Positions 35,101 through 46,441 of a stretch of DNA of 64,000 nucleotides are shown here, piece by piece (the first letter of the stretch is position 1; each line of letters starts with the position of its first letter). Location: contig AP025055.1 in the NCBI GenBank assembly GCA_036186865.1, positions 3,372,223 through 3,436,222 on the forward strand, written 5' to 3'. This DNA is from Eustoma russellianum. Taxonomy: Eukaryota > Streptophyta > Magnoliopsida > Gentianales > Gentianaceae. Position numbers and translations under genes: made by a program. A model generated the notes under the pieces. It was not told the DNA's origin, did no database searches, and worked only from the letters and a program-made list of their open reading frames with translations.

Positions 35101-36615
35101 GCCAAAAACGTTCCATGTGTTGTGTACGTAGAAAACTGAATTTTCGATGTTTATCTATTACCCGATTTTTCTATAATTAAATTCCAACTTTTTTGCACAT
35201 GTTATATATATTATGTTATACATAATATACATAAATTAAACTTTAATATTCAGCACTTGGCTGGTCTTAAAGTGGCGCCATATACATGTGACAAAATTTA
35301 AATTGGAATCTCCACAATTTGGCTTTATTTTGGGTTGATTTGTGTGTGCCAACATGGAATGATTTTATGGCTGCAATTATCATCATACCCACGAAATTTA
35401 TGAGTATTTTTGAAGTGTAGGGGCTGACCATCTATTTATGGCAAGTAAGTGACATGTTGGCAAAGTTTCGGTATTCGCCCGATACGACAATTTTTTGGTT
35501 TATAACCTTTTAACGTGTCATATTTAATTTGTCATCACCATGACTTATATCATATGATATAAGACCTGAATATACTCATAAATATGAGTTAAGTATGGTG
35601 GTGTGATGTTAACGTACGTACATAAAATATGTAACGTGTCGGTAGTACGTTGGAATACATGTGTATGTGCCTTTTTCAAAAATCTGAAAATATATATATT
35701 TATGTATATATATATATGCGTGTATGTGGTGAGAGGAGGAGGAGGAGACTTTCCTTTCTTAGTCTTGTTGCTTTTGTGCCTTCTCCAAATGTTGCTTCCT
35801 TTAATGAACTACTTAGTTTAGTTAACTAAGTACTTCACTTAGTGAACTAGTTTAGTTCATTAATGGTGGCACCTGAAAATAGTACAAACACAACAAATGT
35901 TTGCCATTTGATGTAAGCTTTAACGCTTCATGGCTCGTTAGTACGGCAACATTATATATGAACTATATAAGGGTTATATACAATATGTCATGCACACGTT
36001 TATGTCATGTATGTTGTCATGCACATTTAAATCATATATTTTGAAATCACTCAAACCACTCTTTCTCTAAAAATTTGGGGTTGCAAAATCTGCTTTGAAA
36101 GGAGTTCCAATCATGCGTGCGATTTCAAACAGCGCCTCCTTTTTGTGAAGATAAACAGGTAGTCCTGGTAACGATATCCAAACTGGTACAATAGGCATGT
36201 CAATCCTTGGATCAAAATCATAAGTCCATTTCTTAACTCTCATATGATATCCCAAAACTGTCCATGTGCGTCGTGCAAAACAACGGTAGTAATCAACCTC
36301 AGCATCAATGTTCAGCAAAATATGTGTTGGATCCAACAGCGTAATTTTTACTGCTGCAGAGAATCCAATCTGATCAAAACACTTTCGGATGGCGTCCAAC
36401 TTAGGTCGCCATACCAAAACGTTCCTACCAAAAAATGCTTAAAAAAATCTGATAATGCGGTTACCTCCTCGCGTGTGAATTTGATTGCAGGAACTCCTTT
36501 GAATCTAGTGATTTCACGAGGAGGAATGATTGTGGATGACGGCTTGAGCAGAGAGGCATAGGATCGCGGCGGATCCATAACCTTCGAAAAAATCGGGTGA
36601 TAACCGCAGCCGCCT
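32177..36615 (-). pseudogene. LINE ORF1 (DUF4283 plus CCHC), split by the nested LTR
   Basis: From about 36577 the minus strand reads MDPPRSYASLLK, REITRFKGVPAIKF, FLVGTFWYG, then after a one-base frameshift near 36420 RPKLDAIRKCFDQIGF, THILLNIDAEVDYYRCF, ISLPGLPVYLHKKEALF. It is cut at 36071 by the LTR and continues at 33034 with LLRPSVARVCIEIDV and the knuckle CGSCRLLGHSATTC. After further stops it ends in SKKHHRTKKKDMPGPPLS. The order matches the ORF1 at 25395-26658, which confirms that the two halves belong together. Confidence 0.8.
33035..36071 (-). mobile_element. Solo LTR (same family as 27266-29975), 3.0 kb, TSD AATTT
   Basis: Flanked by AATTT at 33030-33034 and 36072-36076, it is collinear with the first copy through most of its length. 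Shared segments include the CACCACTAGAAGG end, TTTTATACTGGTTCGGTTA, GGCCGCCCCC and GATGTAAGCTTTAA. It contains several perfect palindromes built on CATGCTGAA (34441-34460; 34610-34638; 34770-34791). Insertion restores a coherent LINE ORF1 reading when removed, which confirms both borders. Confidence 0.85.
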
Positions 36616-36775
36616 GTAAACAATGCAGTGGCAAATAAAAAACCACAAAACCCGAGTATGCAAAATCCAAAAACAGCAGAGAGAAGAAGATAGGAGCGAG
36701 GAGTGGAAAAAAAGAACGATTTCAATGGCAAAAGGCGGCGGCGTCACGTGATTGCCAGAGCACCCGTTGCATTTT

Positions 36776-36778
36776 TAC

Positions 36779-36812
<34 letters not shown>

Positions 36813-36905
36813 GTATATATATATGTATATATATACACACACATAGATATATATACATAGATATATATATATGTGTGTGTGTGTATGTATATATGTATGT
36901 ATAAG
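36776..36905. repeat. TA/TG microsatellite at the 5' border of the ORF1-only LINE
   Basis: Mixed (TA)n, TATG and (TG)n runs. A similar TA tract borders the full-length LINE at 26855-26884. Confidence 0.9.
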
Positions 36906-37063
36906 GATATAATTAGGTGATTTCCTATTCTTTGGAACTTATATCTTAAGTAAATCTCATAATTTTATCTCTATCATATATATCTCTTATTCCAATCCAA
37001 CTTCTCCTATTCCAACCCAAATAAATAAGGTACATATTACATAGATCTAACATTTATTTTTTT
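36906..37063. other. AT-rich spacer before the Tat-like element
   Basis: No gene or repeat was recognised; the last five bases before 37069 are the left target duplication GCTAT. Confidence 0.5.
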
Positions 37064-37068
37064 GCTAT

Positions 37069-37952
37069 TGATGAGGCCTGGATCACTCACCGGATGGATC
37101 AGAGATGACCCGAGAAGTGTGCCGCTAATCTTCTGTCTGAATCCATCTGTGGAGCCTGAGAAAGAAGGGAAATGTTAAGGGTCCCAAGGCGCTGCCCCGG
37201 AAAAAACCCTCCGACGTTTAAGTTAGTTATGGGTGTTTTGCCTTATGCAATTTATGCTGGAATAGAGGTTTAGATAAAATATGGGAAAAATCTGATTTTG
37301 TGAGATTGTGTTATGGCCGAGATGGAGTTCTGGAAGTAATGCTCCAGTTGTTCTCTAAGAATTCGGATCCCCTTCCTCGTTTGGGTAGATGGGTATTTAT
37401 ACTTGAGACTGTGAAGGTCTGACCCTCTGCCTGGTTGATGAGACGGTGATGTGGCTGAGATGGCGGTCTAATCCGTTGCAGAGATGCAGTGCGATGGGAC
37501 TAAAGCCTGAGACCGTAGCTGTTGTGTAGGTCGGCTTGTAATGATGTCCTTGTCCTGGACCAATCATCGCTTGCCATTTGGAAAGTTATTCTGCAGAGCC
37601 GCTTAATGGGTCCTAGCAGATGATAGAGAATATCTTCTCTTGATCTTATCCGATAGCTTAGCGTGGCAGAGCCAATATGCAGCCGAGGCCGAGATGAATT
37701 ATTCTGCCGAGGTTGACTATGACTTTGCCGAGCTGAGATGCAAAATACTGTGATACCCTATGAGGCTTCATTCTAACCATTCCTGATCTGTCTTGGTCAT
37801 GTTCGGCAACTGCCGACCTGACTCAAATATGCGGCCGAGATAGGTTGGCTGAGCAGCGGTGCTTTTGTACCGACCTGCAGGACTTAACACTTTATGCTCA
37901 AAATCTGTTGTTGACTGTTGTTGACTAACGGATAATTATTTTTGGTTCACCA
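37069..37952 (-). repeat. 3' LTR of the Tat-like element
   Basis: 884 bp, from TGATGAGGCC to GGTTCACCA on the plus strand. The adjacent interior (ATATGGGGACAAA on the minus strand) is a plausible polypurine tract. Confidence 0.92.
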
Positions 37953-38327
37953 TTTGTCCCCATATTAGTTTGGCCGAGCTGACCTGAGAGGGCAGGCTAA
38001 TCGATTCAAAGCCTTTAATGAGTTGTCCTTTCAATTATGACGTGTCTTCTTTTGACTGGTCTGCTCTGCGCATTTACTATTGATGCAGAGCACGAGGCGT
38101 CAGTTACGTATCTGACCAAGATGAAAAGAGTGGCAAGCTAATCGATCCAGAGTTTTAGTAGCATCGTCCTTTCAATCATGACGTGTCGGCCTCTTATTGA
38201 GGTGCTCTGCGCATTTACTGTCTGCGTAGAGCACGAAGCGTCTGTCACGCATCTTTTCGTATTTGGCTGTTACAAAGATCGAGGACAATAATACCACGGT
38301 GACCTTTGGGCTGCCGAGCTGAAATCA

Positions 38328-38335
38328 TATAAATA
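38328..38335 (+). promoter_or_regulatory. TATA box of the antisense gene in the Tat-like element
   Basis: TATAAATA is followed by GGGCTCTCC, 168 bp upstream of the likely ATG at 38503. It lies outside the LTR and directs transcription opposite to the element. Confidence 0.6.
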
Positions 38336-38502
38336 GGGCTCTCCATGGTCATTTTGAAACTTTTATCTTTGTTTTTATTTCTGCTCTTGCTTAGCTTTTC
38401 TTCTCCGGCGTATTATACATCTTCTCTAGTTGTCTTCCCCGGCTTCATCAGCCTTCTTCATCTTTTTCTCTGTAAGTCCTCTATTTCATCTCACTTTTCA
38501 CA

Positions 38503-40530
38503 ATGTCTTCTTCTTCCAACGATTCCTAAAATTTTTCTGAGGGTGGTTCTTGCGCCGCCGGTGGTGGAGAGAACTTTAGCTCTCCGACTCTGTCCGGTAG
38601 ATCAGCCTCTATTGATGATCTTCCCATCAGTAATCTGCGTCGGACCACCGGTGACTCTGCTCAGTCCAGCAGAGCTATCACCGTGGTCAGTTCCTCAAAT
38701 CCAACCCAACGGCCTCAAACTTATTCTTTGCTATCTTCTTTTCCTCAGAATAGCTGAGTTCCCCTTTAATGCTACTGTTTTCCGAGCCCTTTTTGCTTGT
38801 CGGGCCTCGCATAGCTGGTATTATTTCAGCAAGCGAGCGTCCAACACAAATTTTCCTTTTGCCATCAACGTTCCTACTTCCAACAAGAGATGGAAGGGGA
38901 AATTTTTCTATGTTAAGAAAGCTGAGCTGCTGAGCGGAAACATCTGGAAGTCTGGCAGAGCTGACAACATGAGGTCGGGCCCAGACTACTGCGATGAAGC
39001 AGACAGAATTCGAACTTTCCCCATAGTCATTGATTGGCAAAATTTGGACTATGAAATTTGGATGGCAGCCGACCTGGGCCATTCGGCTGTAGGCCAAAAT
39101 TACTTGCCACTCTCCCCCGACAACTTAACCATTATCCGAGGTCGGTCTTGTTGCAATTTCCTTTCAACAACTTTTCCCTCTTTCAGTATTTAACTGTCTC
39201 ATCCTTGATGCAGGTGCAATGGCTGGACCTTCTTCCCACTCCATCAGGTTGGGTGAGGCGACAGCCAGGAAGAAGGCCCGCAAAGAAAGAAGAATGGCCA
39301 CTCTTGGTTCTGAGGGAGCTTCTATTTCATCTCTGCCCCCAGTTCCAACTGCTGCTGCTGCTGAGCCCGAGCAAGCAGAGCTTGAATCAGGTAACAAATT
39401 TCTTCAACTTGAAAAATTTCTAAGTGTTGAGACTTGTTTCTATCTTGAACTGCTTTGTTTCTTGCAGCTTTGCCGATTGAAATTTTAGATGACGAGCCTG
39501 AGGCCGAGATCCAGCCTCAGGCTTTTGCTGAACCAGAGCTTTCGGCAGAAGCTGATGAAGGCTCAAATCTTCGTCCCAGAAAAAGACAAAGGGGCGAAGG
39601 TTCCAGCAGCCGAGATCCTGGACCATCTCAGCCCTCAGAGATGGTTGGTGCTGAGCCGGCTGAGGAGCCCCTGCCTCAGCCGGCTGAAACTCATGACCCA
39701 ATTCTAATTGGATTTTCATAAGGTGGTTCAGCTCTGGACCCATCCATAGCCAGAAGACTGAATAAAGTGGCGGTTCTGCCCCTGGATCACCAGAAATTCA
39801 GGGCGACTGCTTGGGAAGAGCTGAAAATCGCCCTCCATTCAAACATTGCTCTGGTAAGCAAAGTTTTTTCTAAGTGCTTGTTTGCTTTTCATCAGTTAGT
39901 CATTTTTCTAACTCTGCCTCCTTGCAGGTCCGAGCTCAGGAGTTGGAGGACTTGACTCGCAGTGAAGAGTTTCTTGAAGATCTTCAAGGCAAAACTCAAG
40001 AACTTGAAGCGGCCAACCAAGAAAAGACCGAGCTGAGCCAACAAGTTTCTTCTTTGCGGGGTGATGCATCCCAACTCTAGCAAAGGGCTGAGGACGCCGA
40101 GATGAAGTTGGCCACCTCCAACTCGAAAGTGGATGAGTTGGAGCATAAGGTGGCTGACTTGGAGCTGACCGCCACTCAATCTCTAACTGAGATTGAGGTC
40201 GTGAAGAAGAGTGAAGATGAGCTGCTGCAGAGGAGCAATGCATATGAAGAGCAATTGGACCAACTGCGTCAACAACTGACTGATGCTGAGGTGAAGGTCA
40301 TTGCTGAGTTCAGGAAGTCTAAACTCTTTGAAGAGAACATGATCCTCCTGCAGAGCTCAGCCATGGAGGTCGGCCGGAAAGAGGCCATTGACTTCTACTC
40401 AGAGGTGCATCCTGAGCTGAAAGAAAATCCACGTCTGGCCGAGATATACAACTCAACCGCTTCTTAAGAGTTTGTTACTCAGTTCCAGCAATTCTTGGAC
40501 GGGGCCGACTTGAGGGAAGAGGAAGACTAG
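38503..40530 (+). pseudogene. Antisense additional ORF of the Tat-like element (putative gypsy-type transposon domain, coiled coil)
   Basis: Plus-strand gene with at least three introns. Exon sequence gives an N-terminal Ser-rich leader, then LRIAEFPFNATVFRALF and SWYYFSKRA...FPFAINVPTSNKRWKGKFFYV, which resembles the putative gypsy-type transposon domain of plants. An Ala/Glu-rich linker, LPLDHQKFRATAWEELK and a long coiled coil follow (about 39930-40440, QELEAANQEKTEL, HKVADLEL, YEEQLDQLRQQL). Clear introns: 39391-39467 and 39854-39927 (GT...CAG); a further acceptor lies at 39213. Stops at 38527, 40078 and 40465 and a frameshift near 38745 disable it. Tat-lineage elements are known to carry additional ORFs, some antisense; exact function unknown. 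Confidence 0.75.
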
Positions 40531-40990
40531 ACTTAGGATTTTTCTTGTAACTTTACTGAGTAGATGCCATTGTACTTCAAGGATTATCATCAATGAAAAA
40601 TTTGTGTAAGTCTTTGCAGTTTTCTTTTTCTCTACTCTGCTCTTTTACCTCAGCATTTTTGTTGAGTATATTTCTCAAACTTATTTTTGCCGAGTTCCCA
40701 TGTCGGCCTTGGTAGTCTCAAACAGTTTAACTGAAGATAAGCTAAGTTATCAAACTTAAAGTATAGAATAAACCTGTTATTCTGCCGAGCCGAGGTAATA
40801 TCCATTTAAGAATGAATTCCTGCTCAAGATAATAAGCTGAACTGTCTTAGCCGAGATCCAATCTAAATAATGCTTAGTAATAGCCTAAGTCTTTAATCAA
40901 GCGTAGCCGAAGTATGTCGGCTGAGATGAAATCTTTTAGCCCAAACTTTCTTCATAAGACCGAGATGTATGAATAATAACTTAAATTTCC
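40531..40990. other. 3' flank of the antisense gene
   Basis: Non-coding. It contains a polyadenylation-like AATGAAAAA near 40590 and repeated GCCGAG and CTGAGAT words that are common throughout this element. Confidence 0.45.
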
Positions 40991-41965
40991 GCAGAGTTGA
41001 TTTGGTCTCCAGGATCTGCTCTGCTTAATCTTTCTTGGATTCTTCCAAGTTTTGATTGATGCTTTCATAGGTCCGATTTGGCCTCCAGGGTCGTCCCTAT
41101 ATTTTCTGCTCAGCCATTTTTATTCTGAGCTTTCACAAAGCTGATCTGGTCTCCAGGATCTGTTCTACTAAATCTCTCTTGGATTCTTCCAAGTTCTGAT
41201 TGTTTTCACGGGTCCGACTTGGTCTCCAGGGTCGGCCCCATATTTTTTGCTCATCCATTTTTATTATGAGCTTTCACAGCGCTGATCTGGTCTCCAAGAT
41301 CTGCTCTGCTAAATCTCTCTTGGATTCTTCCAAGTTCTGATTGTTTTCACGGGTCCGACTTGGACTTCAGGGTCGGCCCCATATTTTCTGCTCAGCCATT
41401 TTTATTCTGAGCTTTCACAGAGCTAATCTGGTCTCCAGGATCTGCTCTGCTAAATCTCTCTTGGATTCTTCCAAGTTCTGATTGTTTTCACGGGTCCGAC
41501 TTGGTTTCCAGGGTCGGCCCCATATTTTCTGCTCAGCCATTTTTATTATGATCTTTCACAGAGCTGATCTGGTCTCCAGGATCTGTTCTGCTAAATCTCT
41601 CTTGGATTCTTCCAAGTTCTGATTGTTTTCACGGGTCCGACTTGGTCTCCAAGGTGGGCCCCATATTTTCTGCTCATCCATTTTTATTATGAGCTTTCAC
41701 AGCGTTGATCTGGTCTCCAGGATCTGCTATGCTAAATCTTTCTTGGATTCTTCCAAGTTCTAATTGTTTTCACGGGTCCGACTTGGTCTCCAGGGTCGGC
41801 CTCATATTTTCTGCTCAGCCATTTTTATTCTGAGCTTTCACAGAGCTGATTTGGTCTCCAGGATCTGCTCTGCTAAATCTTTCTTGTCCAAGTTCTGATT
41901 GTTTTCACGAGTCCGACTTGGTCTCCAGGGTCAGTCCCCTATTTTATGGCCCAAGTTTTTCCTTG
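40991..41965. repeat. 141-bp tandem repeat, seven units
   Basis: Units anchored on GGTCTCCAGGATCTGCTCTG recur at 41004, 41148, 41289, 41430, 41571, 41712 and 41853: intervals 144 then 141 each time. Each unit holds two related halves (GATCTGGTCTCCAGGATCTG and CCGACTTGGTCTCCAGGGTC), so the unit looks like a dimer of about 70 bp. Variants are single bases. Confidence 0.92.
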
Positions 41966-42600
41966 TTGTGGCCGAGGTGAAGACTGATTTGAAATCCAAC
42001 GTCCGCCCTACTGAGTTATGAAACTTGTCATTTTCAGTAGATATCCCCTTAGTTGAGCCCCCGCATGGGAGGACATTTAATCTGACTTGTGTTATGGTTG
42101 GGAAGATACCATATCACCTTCTCGACCTGCTGAGCCATAAGAAAGAAGTCACTGAGATGGGGGAGCTTGTGTCGCTGGCCACTTTAAGAGTTTTAAGGCA
42201 GAAGTTGGTTTAGCACGAATCCTGTCGGCTCCAATTCTGTTACAACTCGTAGAGTGAGCGTTAGGGAAACATAGAACTCCTCACTCAGTCTGGATAAATC
42301 TTTCCGTATGAACCAGCCAGGATGAAGATGAATATGCCCCCAACCCGAGATGAATAATCGTCAGGCCGAGCCGATCTGAACCGAACATTGCTGAACAGAA
42401 AAGCCGAGCAGAGGTGGTTGTTGAACTTGATTGACATGATAAGAGTTTAAGTCTTACAATATAAAGAATTGCTTAATATATTGACTATTCTCTTTTGGAC
42501 ATATCAAATTTATAATAATATTGTATTCCTTTCACGCTTGAGTACATGAGAAGTTTGAATACATATTTGAAAGATGATGCCTGATTCTTTTGTGGGCCTA
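41966..42600. other. Interior of the Tat-like element, no gene recognised
   Basis: A 62-codon open frame (42025-42213, plus) shows no recognisable motif. The rest is AT-balanced non-coding sequence where pol would be expected in a complete element. Confidence 0.4.
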
Positions 42601-42605
42601 TGCTT

Positions 42606-43472
42606 TCAGATCAGTCGTATACTTTCAGAGACCCGCAATCTTTGCCCATCCGAATCTGAATCTTCTTCTGGTGACCGAGGTTGCTGCTCAGGTCGACATC
42701 TTCCTTCCAGAGGAAATTTGCCAAGATCGAGCCTGTTGTGCGGCCTTGACCTCGGATTATAGAACTGTTGCAGGCGACCGAGTTCGATCAAACGCCCGAT
42801 CTCCTAGCCGAGTTGCCTGCAATCTTCCGTATCATACCCAATATCATGGTGATATAGGCAGTACAGTTGGTGGTTCCTCTTGTGGAGTGGTCACGTCAGG
42901 GGCTGAGGTTCTCTTGCCAGACCCTTCTTCCTTATGTGGGAGAGAATATGGGCCTTTGAAGCCAGCAAGGAGTTCCTTTCTTTCCCTCGGCCTCCTAACC
43001 GAATCTTGACAAAGCACCTTTCTTGAAGTAGGGCTTTGCCTTTATTGTCAACTTTTCTGCCATGTTTAAATGGCAGTAACGCTTTTTGTGTGCGCTTTGA
43101 GTTTTGGTGGCTAGAACTTTGTCCTGACTGCCTAGACTCGGACATGAATTCGGCCTGACGCCTGGGATAATAGTCAGGTCGAGTTGGAGAGTACTCCTGG
43201 TGTTCTTCTTGTGAGTGAAAGTTGCTGGGATGTAATCCACTGGGTTCCACTACGGAAGCTTTCCCCTTTATCTCTTTCACCATTGCTTGGAAAACATCCG
43301 GATTTTGAGCCACATAATGTATGGCTCGCATATGTTCTTCATAATTGAAAGCGGCAGTAGGAGTTGAAGATTCCTCCAGCTCCGAGAAATATTGTTCCGT
43401 TGGTTGTGGAAGTTGTTGACATCTTCTGGATGTCTTAGGTTCCTTGAACCCCTTCCCACTCTTTTTATCCAT
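42606..43472 (-). pseudogene. gag fragment of the Tat-like element
   Basis: From 43472 the minus strand encodes MDKKSGKGFKEPKTSRR, a Glu/Gln-rich region with YEEHMRAIHYVAQNPDVF, and an Arg/Ser/Gln-rich segment. After a frame change it reads RYHHDIGYDTEDCRQLG and ELGRLQQFYNPRSR, the short Cys/His motif typical of gag in this group of gypsy elements. The large central gag domain seems to be missing or very short, and the frame does not continue into a protease. It lies directly inside the 5' LTR, as gag should. Confidence 0.7.
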
Positions 43473-43567
43473 CTTTCCCTTGATAAAGGGGTAGGATCTT
43501 GTTAAGAAATCCTTAATAAGCTGTTTCTAAGGTGTGAAGGCTTGCAGGCCCTCCTTTTAGTGCCAAA

Positions 43568-44451
43568 TGATGAGGCCTGGATCGCTCACCGGATGGATCA
43601 GAGATGACCCGAGAAGTATGCCGTTAATCTTCTATTTGAATCCGTCTATGGAGCCTGAGAAAGAAGAAAAACGTTAAGGGTCCCAGGACGCTGCCCTAGG
43701 AAAAACCCTCCGATGCTTAAGTCAGTTATCGGTGTTTTGCCTTATGCAATTTATGCTGGAATAGAGGTTTAGATAAAACCTGGGAAAAATCTGATTTTGT
43801 GAGATTGTGTTATGGCCGAGATGGAGTTCTGGAAGTAATGTTCCAGTTGTTCTCTAAGAATTCGGATCCCCTTCCTCGTCTGGATAGAGGGGTATTTATA
43901 CTTGAGATTGTGAAGGTCTGACCCCCTGCCTGGTTGATGAGATGGTGATGTGGTTGAGATGGCGGTCTAATCCGTTGTAGAGATACAGTGCGATGGGACT
44001 AAAGCCTGAGACCGTAGCTGTTGTGTAGGTCAGCTTGTAATGATATCCTTGTCCTGGACCAATCATCGCTTGCCATTTGGAAAGTTATTCTGCAGAGCCG
44101 CTTAGTGGGTCCTAGCAGACGATAGAGAATATCTTCTCTTGATCTTATCCGATAGTTTAGCGTGGCAGAGCCAATATGCAGGCGAGGCCGAGATGAAATG
44201 TTTTGCCGAGGTTGACTATGACTTTGCCGAGCCGAGATGCAAAATACTGTGATACCCTATGAGGCTTCATTCTAACCATTCCTGATATGTCTTGGTCATG
44301 TTGGGCAAGTGTCGACCTGACTCAAATATGCGGCCGAGATAGGATGGCTGAGCAGCAGTGCTTTTGTACCGACCTGCAGGACTTAACACTTTATGCCCAA
44401 AATCTGCTGTTGACTGTTGTTGACTAACGGGTAATTATTTTTGGTTCACCA
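43568..44451 (-). repeat. 5' LTR of the Tat-like element
   Basis: 884 bp, the same length as the 3' LTR and collinear with it from TGATGAGGCC to GGTTCACCA. The interior side (TTTGGCACTAAAAGGAGGG on the minus strand) is the probable primer-binding site. Confidence 0.92.
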
Positions 44452-44456
44452 GCTAT

Positions 44457-45099
44457 TATATTACTTTCTTTTTTTTTTCTTTTTATTCTTTTTCTATGTT
44501 CTCTTTTATTGCAACGGGTCGGGTCATAACAAGTAGACAGCGTCCTCTGAATTAAACATACATTGCAAGAAGTGCAGACTTCTCCTTAATTTGTGTCCGT
44601 TTGCTATAACACATCCACCTTTCTAGAAATGCCATCATAACAGGTCTCTTTGATGTGTGTTATTCAGTTGGCTGTTTCAAAAGACACAGGACGTCTATGT
44701 CACATAATAGTAGAATGAAAAAAAATTCTTGAGCATGAGTAAGAATAATTTAAAGAAACTACAATTATGTAGAAACATAAGAAATGAAATCTCACTTTTC
44801 GAGTTGGTTGTCCATGGTCAGAGTAGAAGTGGTAAGTTCGCAGAATTAATATTGCAAAACATATAACAGAATTTCTCAATTCTAGTTCAAGAATTGGTTG
44901 TGCTATTAAGTGTACAGTAGGATATCAAGACAAAAGCTCGACCAGCAATACCAATGGGAAGAACTAATATTACAAGCAAAAGAATACCTATATATACTTA
45001 ATGCATGGAGAGGGAAGAAAACCTAGTATATTTGAATAAAGCGATTGGACCCTGGTATTTCAATTAAAGCTTGAAAATGCCTAGAGACAGAAGATATTA
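44457..45099. other. AT-rich DNA, possibly 5' part of the RTE LINE
   Basis: A T-rich run (44460-44500) is followed by unassigned sequence. No open frame with recognisable motifs. Confidence 0.35.
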
Positions 45100-45160
45100 T
45101 GTGACTCCACATATCTTTAAATAGATTGTGAAGATGGGTAAAATGAATGACCAGTGGAGG

Positions 45161-46441
45161 CTGGTGGGGGTTTTTTGTATCTTTTCTTCTTATGTATCCC
45201 TGTTATATATCCCTTTTTCTGTTCCTCTTCATTCCTTCCTATTATTTGGTCAATGTCCTCTTCTGCTTCTGTTGATGTTGCCCCCATTCTTTGTTTTATC
45301 TTTAGTGCCGCTTCTATCCATTCATTTATTGAGTATTGTTTTCTTCTTTTTCTAGGGCTGGCATCGGATTCTGAGTAGTGAGCGAACTGGTCTTCTTCCA
45401 GGTGTTGTGTTGTTGTTCTTTCCTCATGATTTATGTTTAGTCTTGTTATATCTTGCACCTCTGTGAGCCCATTCAACTCTGTTTGTATGTCTTCTTCTTC
45501 TTGTATTTTTGGTTTTTTTCGTCCTGTTGTAGTTTCTCTTCTTTTGTTTGGTCTTGTTTTTCTGTTCTTGATGATGTTATTGGGACCCATTGCTTTTGTG
45601 CTTTCTTCTCCTTTTTTCCTCCATCCCTCTTTTTTGGCTGTTCATTGGGTTGCTTCTTTCCTGGTTGTTGCCATTCTGTTTTCTCTTCTGTTGCTCTTTC
45701 TTTTCTCTGTCCATTGCAGTTTTGTGGCGCATGTCCAATTACTTTGCACTTTTGACAGTATTCTGGCAGTCTCTCGTATGTTACATTTTGCATTGCGCTT
45801 GTCTTGCCACATTGGATGTGTATTTTGCTTGGAAGATCCTTTTCTATATCTACTTCTATGCATATTCTTGCAACTGATGGGCGGAGTAGGTTCAATGTTG
45901 AGTTATCTATTTTGATTGGTTCTCCAATCAGTTTTGCAATTCCCCATAGCGCATCTTGTTCTTGTAGGTGTATTGGCAATCCTGAGAGCGTTATCCATAT
46001 TGGGACTATTGGGATTTCTTGATCTGTGCTATAGTCTGCTGTCCATTTTGTTATTTTCATGTTGTAGCCCATTATGTTCCAATGTCCTCTGTAGAAGCAT
46101 CTTTGATAATCATCCTCTGTTTGGAATCTAATTATTATGTGAGTGTCGTCAAGTAACGCCACTTGATACTTTCCTTTGAATCCGATTGTCTCAATTGCCT
46201 TACGAGTGTCGTTCATTGTAGGCCTGCCTCTCCAGAAATTTCCGATCAGCGTATATTTGAATCTTGCTGATAGCTCTATAATTTCTTCTTCGGTGAACGT
46301 TATGGAGGGCACCCCTTTGAATCTTTGTATCTCCTTTTCTTGATATTTTCTTTTTCTTGGCATTGTCTCTGATTTCACTACTGCTTCTTTTTCAGGTTGG
46401 ATGGACTTTTTCACCATCTCCGCAAATGTGCAGTATTCCAT
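45161..46441 (-). pseudogene. LINE ORF1 (DUF4283 plus CCHC), frameshifted in the Lys-rich region
   Basis: Begins MEYCTFAEMVKKS at 46441, then RFKGVPSITFTEEEI, YTLIGNFWRGRPTMN, THIIIRFQTEDDYQRCF, ITLSGLPIHLQEQDALW, RPSVARICIEVDI, and the knuckle CQKCKVIGHAPQNC. The frame is open for 322 codons to 45473. The adjacent frame (from about 45590) continues with acidic and Lys-rich sequence and ends in GYITGIHKKKRYKKPPPA at the insertion border. The C-terminal motif corresponds to the ends of the other two ORF1 copies in the window. The protein would be an RNA-binding chaperone-like product in a functional LINE. Confidence 0.8.

Larger units (their letters stand above)
32177..36770 (-). mobile_element. 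ORF1-only L1-type LINE, interrupted by a solo LTR
   Basis: The insertion (minus strand) starts near 36770 with a short leader and carries only ORF1. Its 3' end at 32177 falls inside the basic C-terminal coding tail of ORF1. There is no ORF2. It interrupts the copia element on the left; the right border meets a TA microsatellite, and no target duplication can be assigned. Without the nested 3.04-kb LTR it is about 1.55 kb. Confidence 0.7.
37069..44451 (-). mobile_element. Complete Ty3/gypsy Tat-like LTR element lacking pol, TSD GCTAT
   Basis: Two LTRs of exactly 884 bp (37069-37952 and 43568-44451) are flanked by GCTAT at 37064-37068 and 44452-44456. The element reads on the minus strand: 5' LTR at the right, then TTTGGCACTAAAAGGAGGG, a primer-binding-site-like segment of the kind seen in Tat-lineage elements, then gag. 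No protease, reverse transcriptase or integrase is present. In their place are non-coding DNA, a 141-bp tandem array and an antisense gene. The LTRs differ at scattered sites, many of them C/T or G/A. It is best described as a non-autonomous derivative. Confidence 0.9.

Noticed and set aside
40991..41965. CRISPR-like spaced repeats (also 51382-51590 and 52035-52295)
   Set aside because: Units are uniform tandem or LTR-internal repeats in plant retroelements; there are no unique spacers and no cas genes.
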